Shown here: piece by piece, positions 1 to 13,790 of the stretch
Layout of the letters: each line of letters starts with the position of its first letter
Numbering within the stretch: position 1 is the stretch's first letter
Assembly (NCBI GenBank): GCA_030765055.1
Contig: CM060953.1
Span: forward strand, 24,369,919-24,433,918
Direction: 5' to 3'
Origin: Mantis religiosa
Taxonomy: Eukaryota > Arthropoda > Insecta > Mantodea > Mantidae
Length of the DNA: 64,000 nt
Program-made: the position numbers and the translations under genes
The notes under the pieces: model-generated
What the model was told of the DNA's origin: nothing
Database searches by the model: none
Seen by the model: only the letters and a program-made list of their open reading frames with translations

Positions 1-16
1 AAAAACATATAAATTA

Positions 17-17
<1 letters not shown>

Positions 18-80
<63 letters not shown>
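18..80. repeat. (AT)n microsatellite
   Basis: An uninterrupted AT dinucleotide run of about 60 bp lies at the left edge of the window. It is a simple repeat with no coding content. Confidence 0.95.
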
Positions 81-83
<3 letters not shown>

Positions 84-97
84 CAAAACAAAAGCTA

Positions 98-720
98 TGA
101 CATTTAGAGGTATTCATTCACTCAGTTCGGTCTAAAATAGTGCTAGAAAATAAAACTACTGAACAAGTGTCAACATTTTATTTTCTTGGGTATGAAATAT
201 CACGCATATCAGAAACAAACACCGATAAAAACCAAATAAACTTAACTACATAACAGGTACAATAAAAAGAACCCAAAAGAATAGGGCAATAAAAGATTCA
301 ATAATAAAATTGTATAAAGCAACGGCTGTCCCAATTGTAACGTATGGTTCAAAAACATGGACAGCAAAGACACAATATAAAAGAAATATACAAACAGCAG
401 AAACGAAGTTCCTTAGAAGCAATATACAAGACTGGACAAAACAATTATAAACAGAAGAATTAAATAAAACAATAATAGAATATACAATCAACTGGATATA
501 CAACCAGCAGCATCTAAATAAAATGGAAGAAAATAGAATTCCTAAAATAGCAATTACCAACAGAAACCTAGGACCGAGGAAAAGATGGAAGGAGCATGAC
601 TTGACAGCCGGAACACGCTAAATGGCCTAAATCGTGCCGGAGAAGACGACGGCGACTTGCCGTTAAACTGAATTTGCAGTGTACTTCATTAAATATTGCA
701 GAGAGGAATAAACCCATATG
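98..720 (+). pseudogene. LINE reverse transcriptase C-terminal relic (RTE-like)
   Basis: Translation of the plus strand, with several stops and frameshifts, gives the series typical of the C-terminal part of arthropod endonuclease-RT LINE proteins. It reads VRSKIVLENK, then a YFLGYEIS block, VTYGSKTW, a segment like AETKFLRS, and NLGPRKRWK near the end. The catalytic RT core is absent, so this is a 5'-truncated, decayed copy. The relic at 31.3 kb belongs to a similar family. Clade assignment (RTE-like) is from memory of the family pattern and is not certain. Confidence 0.7.
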
Positions 721-2212
721 ACCCTTTCTTTTTATTGGAGGCTGAAGTACGTAGTGGTGTTGCAAGTGATGAGATCTGCCCTCTTTAACCCTGTTATATC
801 GTCAGAAAAAGTATGGCAATATAGCAACTTACCAAACGACAATCGTTTGAACTTTCTCTAAATCATAGTCGAGATGACTGATATGAGTGTCTTTGAGAAA
901 TAATGAATATAAAATATGACAGAAGAGTAAGAATGGTACTACAATGAGAAGCTGAAGGAAGCGGAAGGTGGGGGTCCAAAGAAGCATGGCGTCTGGGACT
1001 AACAGAACTTGCGAAGGTTGTAGCAAACTATCGAAGGTAAACATTCTTAAATAAAAAATAATTAGATATTCTAAATAACATTACTCCAACGATAAGAGAT
1101 AAATACAAATAACTACTAGTGTTATGCTTAGTTTTGGGTGTTTCTCTACAGCGTGTTAATGGTTTCAAACACGTAAACATGTAGAAAAAAACAGGGCTAC
1201 AAAAACTGCTGCGGAATTCTAAAGCACTATCTGGATTTATGTGTAAGGCACATTTAAAAAATATATACTTCTAATCAGCATGTACGTCAAATATCTACAG
1301 ATTATGAAATTGGGAGGATTTGTTCTTAATACAGACGACTTTTTGAAGGATTTCCACCTACTACATTCCACACACTAGTTACCTCTAAGTAAGCCATATT
1401 GATTATAACGTTTCGTCTGCTATTTGTCCATTACTCATTCAGTCATATTACTACTGAACTGACCATACTTACAGTGACAATTACACTCCTTACTTCCACA
1501 ACAGCATTGACACTACTTCCATCAAACCGACACTTGCCGCCACTGATGTGATTTTCGCCTCTTTCCATGGGGAGAGGCGGCTCGCTCACGCACGCGTTAC
1601 ATCGTAATAATGAACGGCCATGAAAGCTTACTAATGAATTTGTGAAGAAAGCCTTTCTTTTCCGCTATTCTCATGCGCTGTTTACTGTACCAGAATGTTT
1701 CCTGATAGCCTACTTTTGCCGAGCAACATGTGAGACGATCCCGGATTCGACCCCGATCTGCCTGCTGTGGAACGGGGATCTGAAGATGTTAGAGACCCCA
1801 CTTGGGGTATCCTCAAGCACAATAGGCGACTGTGCCTTTCCTGATAAAGTAACCACCTATGCTTAACTTCACTTCAAATTCCTCATATGTATGCACTGGC
1901 TTTGATCCACAAAACGATTATTGTTTCATCGTGTATCCTGGATTATTTATATCGTAACAGCATATGCATAAGAAAATACCTCAGCTACTGCATAGGATAA
2001 AGAAAATTGGTTTTTGGTCTAAACGCACACTTCGTATAAAGCACTGTGTAATGAATTATAATCTGGTACAAGAATTCTTAAGGCAGTTGGCTCCACTCAA
2101 AACCAGATGTTGATGCAGTGAATGTAGACAAAAGCGGCCAGGAACGGTACCGTAAGACTGCACGAGAAAACACAGTCAGTAAAAGTACTAATTCGTTTCC
2201 CTTCCTCCCCTA
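721..2212. other. No gene recognised
   Basis: I see no splice-bounded exon, RNA gene or transposon signature here. Short open frames lack family motifs. A moderately GC-richer patch near 1500-1860 could be a transposon fragment but shows no recognisable protein. Confidence 0.5.
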
Positions 2213-2437
2213 AATATATATCTATATATATATAGATATATATAGATATATATTTTTCTTTTCCTTATTTAACAGTTTTTTATTGTTTCCGTTTATTTAC
2301 CTATGTTTTCTGTAGTTTCACACGTATACACTATACACATAAACACCCATGCCCAGGGCGGGACTCGAAACCGCGACCCTCTACGAGGTGGAACGCTAGA
2401 GACATACGTTCTAACGACCATGGCTACGAGGGCCGGC
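2213..2437 (-). mobile_element. tRNA-derived SINE, family 2
   Basis: On the minus strand it opens with GGCCGGCCCTCGTAGCCATG and has a tRNA-like head with a B-box (GGTTTCGAGTCCC). An AT-rich body follows, ending in a polymorphic TATATATCTATATATA tail. A second copy with the same head and body lies at 58917-59107, which supports a dispersed family. Confidence 0.75.
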
Positions 2438-5400
2438 TCCTTCGCATTGCTAAATGCTTAAAAATTCCTGTGCCGGGTGATAATATCAATTATCTGAAAC
2501 ATTCGTTAGGATTATCTGCTCAATGGGATTGCTCCGACGGTAACACCTCAGGCTTGCATTCTGGAGGTGCCGAGTTCGATTAGCGTTGAATTTTTCGTAC
2601 TGTTTCCAAGTCCATAGTCGAATGCTCGGGGACTACATACTACTATTAATTTTTCTGTTCAATATTTAACGCAGGGCCTGACATGGCAGCGCATTCGGTG
2701 GCTGTATTTAAGAACTTCTCGAGCACGGAAAGTTCTGTGGCAAACTCGGAGAGGCTAAATCTGGAAACGTTAGGTACTACGCTGTACTGTCCCTGCCGCT
2801 TGCTGTTTAGCACGCAGAATAAGCTAGCCGCAGTCTGCTTCTGGAACATTAACGCTAGCGTTGTGTAACATCTAACTGCACTCTACAGTTCAATAAAATA
2901 AACATTTCCGTGTGCAAGCGCGTGCACCTATAAATCAGACGCATTTTTCATGTTGAAACACTACGCTGAACATTGCCTACAGTGCATTTTAAAAATATGT
3001 TCTAGAGAAAGTCCTTGATGTGCCCATCATTTTGGATTTACAAAAAAAAAAAAAAAAAAAAAAAATGTTTTTCCTTTTCGTATAAAGCAAAAAATGGCAT
3101 GTCAACGCTACCGGATTGAAAGGGCATTTGTGGCTCAGAAATTCCCCGTGCTTTAAATAACAGTTAATTGTCGTTGGATAATAAGTTCAAAAAATGTAAC
3201 ACTCAGAATATGAATATGAACTATGGAAGTATATCTAAATCTATATTCTCCTAGAAATCAAGAGTTTTAATCTTAATTGCGATGCTCTACCTTCCTAAAC
3301 TTTCTATGACTGTTTTTCTAAACACTATAAGATAAATGACATTAACTGTTTAGATCCCAAGCTCCAGTGAGTACATCGTCTCTGTAAGCCTGAAATGTTT
3401 TGAGGGACTTTTAACTGTTAAAAATTACAGGTGATCAACCTTAAAAGTACACTGAGGCGTTATTGGCAAGCGACGAAAGTGCCGTAGGTGTGTTTAGTTT
3501 ACCATACCAAATTGAGGCTGTGATTCATACCAAAGAGAACCGGTTTAAGAATTGAGGACCGAACATAGACAGCAGAAGTTTCTCAGTCCTAGGAGTGGTT
3601 CGCCAACTTGAGGATTTGTTGCTGATTGCAACTCGGCGGACGACTTGACATTACTGATACGTCACACCTGACACAGACCTCTCGGAGTTCAGTTAACCTT
3701 AAGGAAAACTACTTGTAACTTTATGGCATTTTATTGAAAACACGGTCTTTTGTTTTGCTCACTTAGGCGCAGTTCTGGGCGAATTGATTAGGTGACTCGG
3801 AAAATTGGATAACATAAATTCGCAAAATCACTATTGCAAAAACTGATTTTATACTGGAATAGTGGTTTTAAATTTCGATGGAGCTTTCCTCTGTATATGA
3901 ATCTAAAAGTTTCTTAACGTTTCCTTTAAAGAGTCCTCGCTTTCATTCTGTCCAGGAAATGCCATTTTTTATCTACTTCCCTAATGGTATATTGCATAAA
4001 AAGCCTGTTAAACTTAACGTTCTCATTGTATTTTGCAATCTATAGACGTGAGCTTTCCCGAAGAGCGTCTGCAATTTTGTTTTTTCCCAGCTCCTTAAAT
4101 CCGACACAATTATGTTCCTCATACCAACGAGACTTAAATCTCCTGGTGTATTTTGTAGATGCTCCACCACAAAGTTTTTCTAAACATAGCACTGGTGTTC
4201 GCCTACCGACATTTAACACGGCGCGTTTGTCATTTTTTATAAAGAAAAGGTGTTTGGAGACACACCAAGTCGTGTGTTGGATTCATTGTAAATCCCTTAA
4301 ATATGAAAAATTAAACACTTAGCATATCACATAATAATCAATGATCACATAAATTACGTTTGTAACAGTATTTTTGGTTTGTGTTCGGAGGAGTTATAAA
4401 TATGTAAAAATGTATGTAGTTGTGTGATTGGCCGAAGTAGTAGTGGTGTGACGTGGTATGACGTGATGTGGTGACGTGCCAGTGGATCGGTCAATCACAA
4501 AATAAAGCGGAAGTATCTATAGTGACAAGAAAATCAATAATCTTGAAAAAAAAAGTCTTATAATCTTGAGTCTTGTTTCACAACGATGAAAGATGTTGCG
4601 GTGACTATAATTGTAAAGGAAAGTTAATAACATTCAAAAAGTGTTATTCGATATTTGTAATAGAAATGAGTGAATAGTAGTTCATATTATACAATTAAAT
4701 AATATATTACGAAATCGGAATCATATAAATTTAATTTCTGTCACCAAAAATCCGCATCCACACCTGAGAACAGATCTCATGACTCATTTAATCAAACTCG
4801 ACCTGGATCTTCCAAAAAGTTGGCGTGCTTCCTATCTGCTGCGAGTGGAGAACAAACTTATATTCCCGTTACACGTTTTTACACAAGACGTGAACTGATA
4901 AACAGCGCATGACACGCGGGGCTCGCTTCAAGCACGTTACCACTTCTACCAACAAAACTCTTTTCAAATAAACGAAAACTTAGGAAGAAAGTCCTGTATT
5001 GTGTTGGCAACACGAGTTGGTGCAGAATATACGGCTTCTATGTATCGAAAACTTGTGGGGAAGCTAGCTGCATTATCGGCACGCGGGCGCCAGAGAGCGG
5101 CTCCATTACAAAATATAATTTGGAGAACTTTTATAAATGAAAATTAAATACTATTACATAAAACATAACCGTGTAAATTATTAAAAAATAAGTAGGTAAT
5201 TCGGCGATTCGGACGCACCAAGAAAGAACCGCCCCTGGCTCACTTAGACAGCAGACGAAGCAAATGGCGTAACTCCCATTTTGTTCTTTAGTATGGGCAA
5301 CTTTTGCTTCCTGATAAAATGAGTGTTAGTGCATTTTCGCGACCATTCATTAATCTTCTGGAGGTTAACAAGCGATGTTCCATCTCAATTACTTGTGCTG

Positions 5401-6555
5401 AAAATACATTCTGATCAATATTGGATTTACTGAACAAGTTCCATTTAATGTTCCATTTATGCCTGGCTTTTAACTTCCAAACTCATACAGGCAGCCAGCC
5501 TTCATTTAGAAAACATTGCCTACCGAGCGAGTTTACATCCACACTTCGAGACTCCAGGAAGGATACGCGAGGATGTTGGCTAAAGGCAGTAATCGAAGCC
5601 AGGACACCGTGTACATGCACTTCTGTCTAACAAATAATTGCAGCTGGTTTATGTGACTCGCCCGAAAATTGCTGTTCTGCATTTACCAGACTGCTAACTA
5701 AACGAGTACATGGACTCAAACGCCATTATACACAGAACTAATAAAGTTTTAGTACCTAGTCAAAAGGAACTACAATGGAACGTTAAGTCAAATTTATAGG
5801 ACATTTATTCACTTTCTTCGTAAACATTATATACCCAATTAAAAGTTGAAAAAAAATGGGCATCTTTCTAAAAGTCGAAAGTTAGCTTTCTACCACTACT
5901 TTCCCACGGCTCAATAAACAAAATGCGTTGTTAAATCGCAAGTAGTGCATCTGTTGCCTTCAGCCCTTCTCTAGTTTAGGTTAATGCTGCTAACGGTGTA
6001 ATTAAATGGTTAATAACGACCACCGCAGGCATCAGATTATGGATTTCCTGCTTTCTTTATTTTGAAAAGGCTTTTGTAAAGAACTTGCTGCAGGCGATAC
6101 TTTCACACAACTTCTACTTTGCACAGCAGGTGTTCAAACTGCTCCATCATTTACCGCACTCCACTACAGGATAGTGCACATTTCATCAAATCTATATACA
6201 CACAGCTTTTTTTAACAATGTTCTTTGCTATTTTTACTTTCTCTACTGCTTACCTAGAGTAAGCAGAGGACGTATTGTATTCTACCAACAAATTCGATAC
6301 CTAAGTTTGATCGAAATACAAAGAAAAGGCATAAAAAGCTCTGTGGATGTGTGGACAGCAGAACTAAAAAATGAAAGTCGCTTAAATACCAAACTACTCC
6401 TTAAATTTTCTCAAAAAAAATGGCTGGTTGATTAAAATACCATACATCAACCATATTTACATAAAGGGAAGATGTACCTTGACAGTTCTGGGAAAATCCT
6501 TCACGTACTTGGGTTTTGTATAGGTCATCTTATATTACTAGCAAACACTAATCGA
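2438..6555. other. No gene recognised
   Basis: This stretch holds a 23-bp poly-A run near 3043-3065, a possible tRNA-like fragment near 2520-2590, and otherwise unique-looking AT-rich sequence. No open frame shows a family motif or paired splice sites I would trust. Confidence 0.5.
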
Positions 6556-6775
6556 GCCCGCCTCGGCAGCACAGATGGTAGCGTGTCTGCCTCACGTTCA
6601 ACAAGTCCCTAGTTCGAACCTCGGTCAGGGTGAGTTATCTGGATAGTTTTTCCGGGGGTTTCCCTTATCGTTAGAGACGAATGTCGAGTAACACTAAGCT
6701 CTATGGACCCTGGGCTCATTTGAGCATCATTTCACACATTTCATTCATCGTCCGATATAACATAACGTTGGAGGT
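6556..6775 (+). mobile_element. tRNA-derived SINE, family 1
   Basis: The head GCCCGCCTCGGCAGC has an A-box-like GATGGTAGCGTG and a B-box GTTCGAACCTC. The family body follows (GACGAATGTCGAGTAAC, then CTGGGCTCATTTGAGCATCA), then an A-rich tail. Four further copies lie at 10630, 10990, 21022 and 34388. Confidence 0.9.
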
Positions 6776-7232
6776 CAAAACAAAAACAAAAAAACAAAAA
6801 GAAAAAAGAAAAAAAGCTGTAAAAGTATTGTAAATACTTTGCCACTCTATTAAGACCTTATGGAATGAATATGAAATTTTAAGGCCAGGTGTGTTATAAC
6901 GGTGTGTAAATCTCTCTACTTCTTACAATAAAATGGAATAATAAACTTTCCTAACAATATCCACTAATGAACGATAGAGTGGAGAAAGGCATCTTCAGTG
7001 GAATTCACCAAAACACTGCGCGTGACATTTTAACGCAAACTGGCATGGTGTTTCTTTAAAGCTAATGCAACTTGTATAGTAAATTGAAGTTCGATCTGTG
7101 ATCCCCAGGTGAGAGCTGCTTCTATATCTTGACATGGGAACCAACACATGTGGAGCCTAAAACTAGGATTTATTCATACGTCAGGGTTCTCAGCCAGCGT
7201 TTCCATTGTCTCACGAAAATTCGTGGAATATA

Positions 7233-7712
7233 CGAGGTTCGTTCAAGTTATAACACCTATTTTTTCAGGACTGGAACCAGATAAATTGTTTTTTTAATAC
7301 GCATGGACACTGAATGCGTGACAGGTGGCAGCACTGTACAGGGCATAGAACTCTGATGGCAGCGACGAGAGTTAGGACTGTTTTTAATGTTTAGAATAGT
7401 GACGCTTTCATTGCAAGAACAGCGTGTAATCATTCGTTTTCTCCATTTTCGATTGAAATTCATCGTCAGTTGAGTGAGGAATGTGGTGATGATACCATGC
7501 ATGTGCCTAATGTGCATCCCTGGGTGTGACAGTTCAATGAAGGCAGAATATCGTGGGGCAGTCACACCAAGACAATCACGACCTCGAAACCTGATCTGAC
7601 GACATGATCCAGCTATGGAGAACGTTTTGCATTCACAAAGAGTCCACGTGTATTAAAAAAAATCCTATCTATCCCAGTCCTGAAAAAATAGTTATAATTT
7701 GAACGCACATCG
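7233..7712 (+). mobile_element. Internally deleted mariner-like MITE
   Basis: The ends are inverted repeats of about 35 bp beginning CGAGGTTCGTTCAAG on the left and CGATGTGCGTTCAAA on the right strand, and both run into TTTTTTCAGGAC. TA dinucleotides flank both ends (7231-7232 and 7713-7714), as expected for Tc1/mariner. The interior from about 7405 to 7590 translates to an N-terminal mariner helix-turn-helix remnant: SLQEQRVIIRFLH, then in another frame IEIHRQLSEECGDD and QFNEGR. The catalytic domain is missing, so at 480 bp this is a deletion derivative that would need a transposase in trans. Confidence 0.85.
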
Positions 7713-7714
7713 TA

Positions 7715-10629
7715 AAGAAGAAACGACAAATGCAATTTATTAGTGTTCGTTCAAATATATCTATGCCAAGATTGTTTGATCTTACAATCTTTTAACTGAA
7801 TACATTCGTTTAAAATGAACACCAGAGGAGTGAAATAAGGATAATCTAAACAGTGGGAGCAAAATTCACTTGCAGTTCTTCCTACTCCATCTTCACATGG
7901 TTTAATCTGTAATATGAGTTACTAAGAATTTTCAGTTTAATAAGACAAAGTAAGCACAAATAAGTAGTCGAGATTTGCTCGTGTATGACAGCTGTTCTAC
8001 TGCCGAGTCAGCAAACCATGAACTCTGTGATATTTCACTGAATATACCCACGTCGCTTACGTAAGAAGCAAGGGTAGTCTAATTTTGTAGTTTTTCAAAT
8101 TCACACATGTCCTCCTGGAGCTTGCTAATTCCGGGGGACATACATGCCCCATGTGTGCAAGGCAGTGGGATTGACCACATGTCCACAGCTTTTTCTTGAC
8201 ACGACTATTTTTAGCGCACGCTAGTTCCTCATTGTTTCTTCTCATGCAATGCGTGATCATTAACAGTACAGTCACGCACCTAAGTATCCTGTAGTCTATT
8301 ATTGGCTATAAAACTGGAGGTTATATAGCAACAACTCCAAAGACTATAAAACTTTGTAAAATGTTAGCATAGTGTACTTCAGTTCCTTGACTGCCACCTA
8401 AATTCTTGATGTAAGAAAATTAGGTTAAGGGCACACAATTAAAATTTGAATAAATCATTAAAGAGGTCTATTTCTTATTTAGTTTTGTTATGTCATCTAA
8501 TTCATAATATTTTTCTTTATTCACTTCAACATGTTTCAAAATGTTCCACTATCCATTTTTACCTCATTTCCTCCAAATTTGGAGAAACAAAATTGTAAGC
8601 ATAACACCATCAGAAACGTTTGACATAATGTGATAACAGCAGGTGTTAAATTCGAGAGAGAAGAAACAACACTTCCTGCTGGTCTGTAGGATGCTGTTTG
8701 GCAGAATGTGAATCGACACATATTTATGAATGGTTCGTAATCTCTAGTTACTCTAAGAGAATTCAGATCAGTATTATACAGTTTTCCTTCCATTTAAAAA
8801 CCAGGGAAAAGTGTATATTTAAGCTGGATAAACTTGTAAATGAAATGAGAAACGAGGTAATCCGCCATCCCCTTAGAACAGCAGAACAATCCAATTGAGT
8901 TACTGAGGGCTCAAATTATGTTGCAAACAGAAATAATACTTTTAAACTTACTGACGTTGAACGACTTATTTGCGAAGATATACACAAGACTGGGAAAACT
9001 GCGCGAGACATGCAGATAAACTACAGGATAACGCCTTTTGGAAAGAAATCGCACTTGGCAGGATCTTGGAATTTATCATCTTAAATTTGCAACACTCGGC
9101 GATAAAGACAATGAAAATGGCCAATAGTCTCTTGGCGTAGGTGGATTCACAGCTATATGGGTGCGCCAGTGGCAGTTTCGTTGGATTAGAAAAATAGGTA
9201 ATTCATAAATTATTACAATAATACCATTTAAAACATGTGCATAATACGAATATTGTGATTATGATTTCAACAACTCCGTTACTAAAAAAGCTAAAAAATT
9301 TCAGTTTAGGTTCCTGACCGTTTAGCCCCAAGGAGATTTACACGTGCGCAAGAGATAGAAATATCAAAAGAGTGGGGGTAACGAGATGGCAACGCTGAGT
9401 CACTAACGCATGATTTGCCGGAGTCCAGAACTCCACCCATTTGAAACACATAGATCTCTTTCCCTGGAACTTCACTTAGCACTGACTTCGCGAGTGTGAA
9501 CTAGTTCCATTTCTCCTATCACTTCACTTTCTCCGCAACAAAGTTGCGTAATGAAATGAGCACGACAGATCCTCTTCTTCCGAACGGTTCACTCGCTGGG
9601 GAAATCTGATACAAGATGCCTGGAGTCACTTACACTAACAACAATCGCTGCATGTCGTCACAACCTCTCACCTCGCCATACTTCGCACTTGTTGCTACAG
9701 CGTTCCAGAACGTTCGATAAGGAGAAACATTCAGAAGGCTCTAGTGATCTGACAATAGGGCATGGTTATCTATATACCGTTCCGACTGTGTGGTGTCAAC
9801 CATCCTGAAGATGCAGTATTTGGCAATTACGCTTATTTAAACAGATATAAGTTGTAGTAAGAAAGAATAATAATCGGAAAAACGCAATTGTATTTGTGTT
9901 ATGTTGTTGAACCACCATCAACTTGCACGATTAGGTGTAAATAAGAGCCAATTGTGATGTAGTTACCACCTACCTTCTTTATCAGTGCTAAATAAGCAGC
10001 CCCGGAGTTTGTAAGTTAGCATAGCTCCAATAAACAAAAACCTAACTACGCAACGTGCCTAGGTTATTTTGGCAGTTTGTCGGAACGCCTGATTGCATCA
10101 CGATGACAGCCTTCCAAATTCCTGTAACGTCCCAGATCAAGTGTAGAGGTTATAGCAAGAATATACAGTCTGCTGATATTCATAGCGCGGCGGAGTAGTG
10201 ACCTTGCAAAAACTGCTTTATTGCCAAGAGGTCAAATGTATTAACTGATATGAGGATGGACATTAAACGTGAAGCTTGCACCGACTATTGATAGCAGTTC
10301 GGTTTATCTGTTCTCGCACATTTATGGGACTGAGTAAAACCTTTCAGATGTTAGTTTCCAGGAGAAATTAAAAAAAAAAAAAAAAAAAAAATACGAAATG
10401 AAAAATATTCACCAGTGAAGCAGACTCGTCAATACCAAGATCGTCTCTTGCACACCTGTTTTGGCAAACATGGATAATAGTGTTATCGCACTTCCAAAAG
10501 TAATTGCTGCACTCATGTGTTTCTCTAGTCACTCTTTTGCACTATTTCATACTTTTCTTGTATCTAATTATACTAAATCGTGATACATTTCCATTACACT
10601 CTCGCTTTCTTCTGAACGTCTTCCTATTT
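7715..10629. other. No gene recognised
   Basis: No coding exon or transposon is identifiable. A heat-shock-element-like motif at 9703-9715 and a nearby TATA-like sequence are listed separately. A 22-bp poly-A run lies near 10370-10391. Confidence 0.5.
9703..9777 (+). promoter_or_regulatory. Possible heat-shock element plus TATA-like box
   Basis: The sequence TTCCAGAACGTTC (9703-9715) is a perfect three-unit alternating TTCnnGAAnnTTC array. More GAA/TTC-like units follow at 9724-9737, and TATATACC starts at 9771, about 56 bp downstream. No transcript or exon can be shown next to it, and a match of this length can arise by chance in 64 kb. Confidence 0.2.
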
Positions 10630-10740
10630 AAGGCATATCGGATGACTGAAACGAATAAGGGAACCCAGTTAACTCGCCCTAAATGAGATCTGAACTGGGC
10701 ATCTCTTGAATGTGAGGCAGACGCGCTGCCCCAATAACAC
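10630..10740 (-). mobile_element. Diverged SINE family 1 fragment
   Basis: The minus strand retains the tRNA-like head of SINE family 1 (a GCGTCTGCCTCACATTC-like stretch, then a decayed B-box), with many substitutions. It ends beside a G12 homopolymer at 10743-10755. Confidence 0.6.
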
Positions 10741-10989
10741 ATGGGGGGGGGGGGGGCCTCACTTAGCTATGGCCATAAGAAGCATGCAGTTGGGTAAAGT
10801 GCTGATATCAAATTTTTTTCTGGTCCTGAAGGAGCATGACTTTCAAAGCAAACACATAGCGACCCACGTTTTACATTAAGATTACTTTTTCTACCCATAT
10901 TTCAAAAACGAATGTTGCAAAACCTTATCCTTGCATCTGTTTCCTGCTAATCAACAAATATTTGTAAAAGGGTCTTATTTCATTTTCCC

Positions 10990-11207
10990 TTCCAACGTTG
11001 TCATATCGGACAATTAATGAAATGGGTGAAATGATGCTCACACGAGTCCGATGTCCATGGAGCTTAGAGTTACCCGACATTCGTGTATCAAGATAAGGGA
11101 AACGCCCGAAAAAACCTTATCCAGGTAACTAGCTGTGACCGAGATTCGAACTCGGGACCTCTTGAACGTGAGGCAGACACGCTACCATCGGCGCTACCGA
11201 GGCGGGC
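10990..11207 (-). mobile_element. tRNA-derived SINE, family 1
   Basis: This minus-strand copy begins GCCCGCCTCGGTAGCGCC and carries the B-box GAGTTCGAATCTCGG, then the GTTTTTTCGGGCGTTTCCC and GAATGTCGGGTAAC body segments, and ends near AACGTTGGAAGG. It is close to full length. Confidence 0.9.
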
Positions 11208-13786
11208 ACTTCAAGAGTGAATAGCTATGCAATGTCTTGACCATGCAAAGAGAAAAGCTTCAAGAGAAAAGGAAACAAAATAGATATTAATCAAAATCAC
11301 CAGAGCCATTTCTGACAAAATCAAAATGTTCAATGTAAAGGTCAGTTTAGGGTGCAAATATTCCGTCTCTATCCTTGGGAGATGTACCAACTCAGGTTTT
11401 AAACAACTTTTGATTTGAGAATTATGCTGTTCAAAGACAAACGTCTATTTCAGAAGTTACTTGTTTGGAGTTACAGGGGCCACAAGACATGTAAAATGAC
11501 ATCCAATTTTGGGGAGGAATACCGTATTTCTCTTACTATACCCAATAGATAAAATAATAACATCTACTATAAATACTGGAAAATTGAAACATTAATACAA
11601 AGAATATCTCAGAAATCCATAATGGCAAAAAACAAATTGACTAACACGTGTTTCCTTGGCACCGTAAACTTATTTTGTCCTCTTGGGGTTTACCGGTCAT
11701 AAAATGACATTCAGAATGACACGTCTTTACAGATTATTTTCAGCAAATGAAGTTATACATTTAATTTGTCCTTAATCTTAAGCATATGGTATGTTAACGA
11801 AAATTGAAGCCATTTTTAGAAAATAAGAAATAACAAAATGCTAGCTTGAGTTGGGTGATTTTGTTGCCTTCTTGGACGACTATAGTGAGTGCACTTATCG
11901 CAGCGATAAACTGTTTCCTGTGGTAAGTTATCACACGCGGTTAGACATTTAGGTCGGTGCAGCTGGAATAATTACTGCTTACGGAATGCAAGTTGGACTG
12001 CCAATCGCCTACGTCTTATCCTTCAGCTGACTTTCTAGTTAGCTCGCTAACACCAGCTTAAGTCATTAATTAAGCTCGCAATCCACATCACATTCTAATG
12101 CAAATTTAAAAAGGATTCCTTTAAACAACTCTAGAAGCTAAATTAACGAGGAAATTATTTTTAGAATGCAGAGAACAAACAATACAGATTGCGTTTCAGC
12201 GTCTTTCATGATAATTTCTTAAGGACACCTATCTGTGAAAATACTAAAATCTGGAATTTTGCTTGGATTGACTTGACACTTTCACACAATTGTGTTATTA
12301 ACAATAGTTCACAGACCAATATTCAGACCATTGTCCAAAATAGTTCCTGTGATATTAATATATTTATAGTGTATTATTGTCGTTTAATTAAAATGTTCCA
12401 CATGATGCAATTTTAGTTTCAGAAAAACGATACTTTGCGGTTATGCTCATAAATACATTATTAGTAAATTAATGATATTAAATTTTAATCTGACCCTTGG
12501 TTTAGGATTTAAAAAAATATTCAATTCTCCTTTTATTAATTTTTAATATTTGTTTGTGAAATATTATCTTTGTTATTTAATTGCACAAACAATGGTGACA
12601 TAAAATCATCTCATCAGTTTCCTTTGGTAGTGTTTTTATCCAAGTAAAAAAAAAATATCAAGCTTCAAGTTTGAAAGCTGCATCGTGTGGAGTAATTTAT
12701 ATTCTGAAAAGCGCTGAAAATAAAAACGAGAAAATCACCAAAATAGGTTACAAAGCACTGTGCCCACTTACAGTGACCCACTTAGTCATATTCCACAATT
12801 TTTAAAGGGTTCGCATGGCATCAAAAATGATAGGAAATTGAAGTACACTGATTACTCTAACTAGGCAAAAAAGTAATTTTGTCATTTTTTGCACTTTTTG
12901 AGCAATTTTCACAGTCTTCCAGTATTTTTGTTTTCCTCCCCTCAAAGTTGTTTGATATGCACTTAATAAAGAGAACACGCTTGTGGTACAACACATGCAT
13001 TTTGGTATAACATAGCGCCCTTCAAAGCGTTATAAAATTTATAGCAGTAGAGTTAAGGAGAAAAAAGGAAAACTTCAGTGCAATTTGATTTCCATTTGTT
13101 TCTTTTACATTCCACAATTCCTTTGGCTACTATTTTGCCGAGTAAAAGCTGTAATTTGCAAGCCGTGGCTGGTCATTAAATGTTTGAATACATATGATAC
13201 ATGGCTATTACGAAAGCAGATCTAAGAAAATCTAGAACCTAATAATTACAGAACATGTCCATGTTCAGTTGTTTATATGTGGATTACATCAAAAAGCTTG
13301 AGAAACATGTTTGGCGATCATTTGGTACTTTCCTAACCCTGGCCTCTGCGAGCACCACATCTGTAACCACTTAACTTTCGATACATCCATCCACCAGGTT
13401 ACAATCTCAAAATGATACCTCACCAGAAATTGACAATATTCCAAAATGTTATCAGCAGAAGCTATATCCAGATAATAAAGAAAGCTAGACATAATCTCAC
13501 AGTTTTTTACAAAATCAAACTTCAAAATACTGGTCTTGTTCCCCGTTACATTATAAGAGGTTATGCAGCTAATTGCTCTTACATTGATTATTTAGAGTTT
13601 AAAGTAAGTTCCAAAATACACAATACATGAAAATGAGTTTTGATATGGCAGAGCGAAAGAATGTTTTCACCAAGGACTACCAATGTTTTTAGAACTTCCT
13701 CATTAACGCCTCAGTTTTTATAACCTCGCATACACCAACGTCGGGTCACAGTGTCAGGTATATGTAACAAAAATCCATACCCATAG
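11208..13786. other. No gene recognised
   Basis: AT-rich sequence with short open frames only. I find no motif, splice-bounded exon or terminal repeat. Confidence 0.5.
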
Positions 13787-13790
13787 ATAT

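Noticed and set aside
246..560. 104-codon hydrophobic minus-strand frame, like a membrane protein
   Set aside because: It is the antisense of the LINE RT relic, whose plus-strand translation shows family motifs. The hydrophobicity comes from A-rich coding read backwards.
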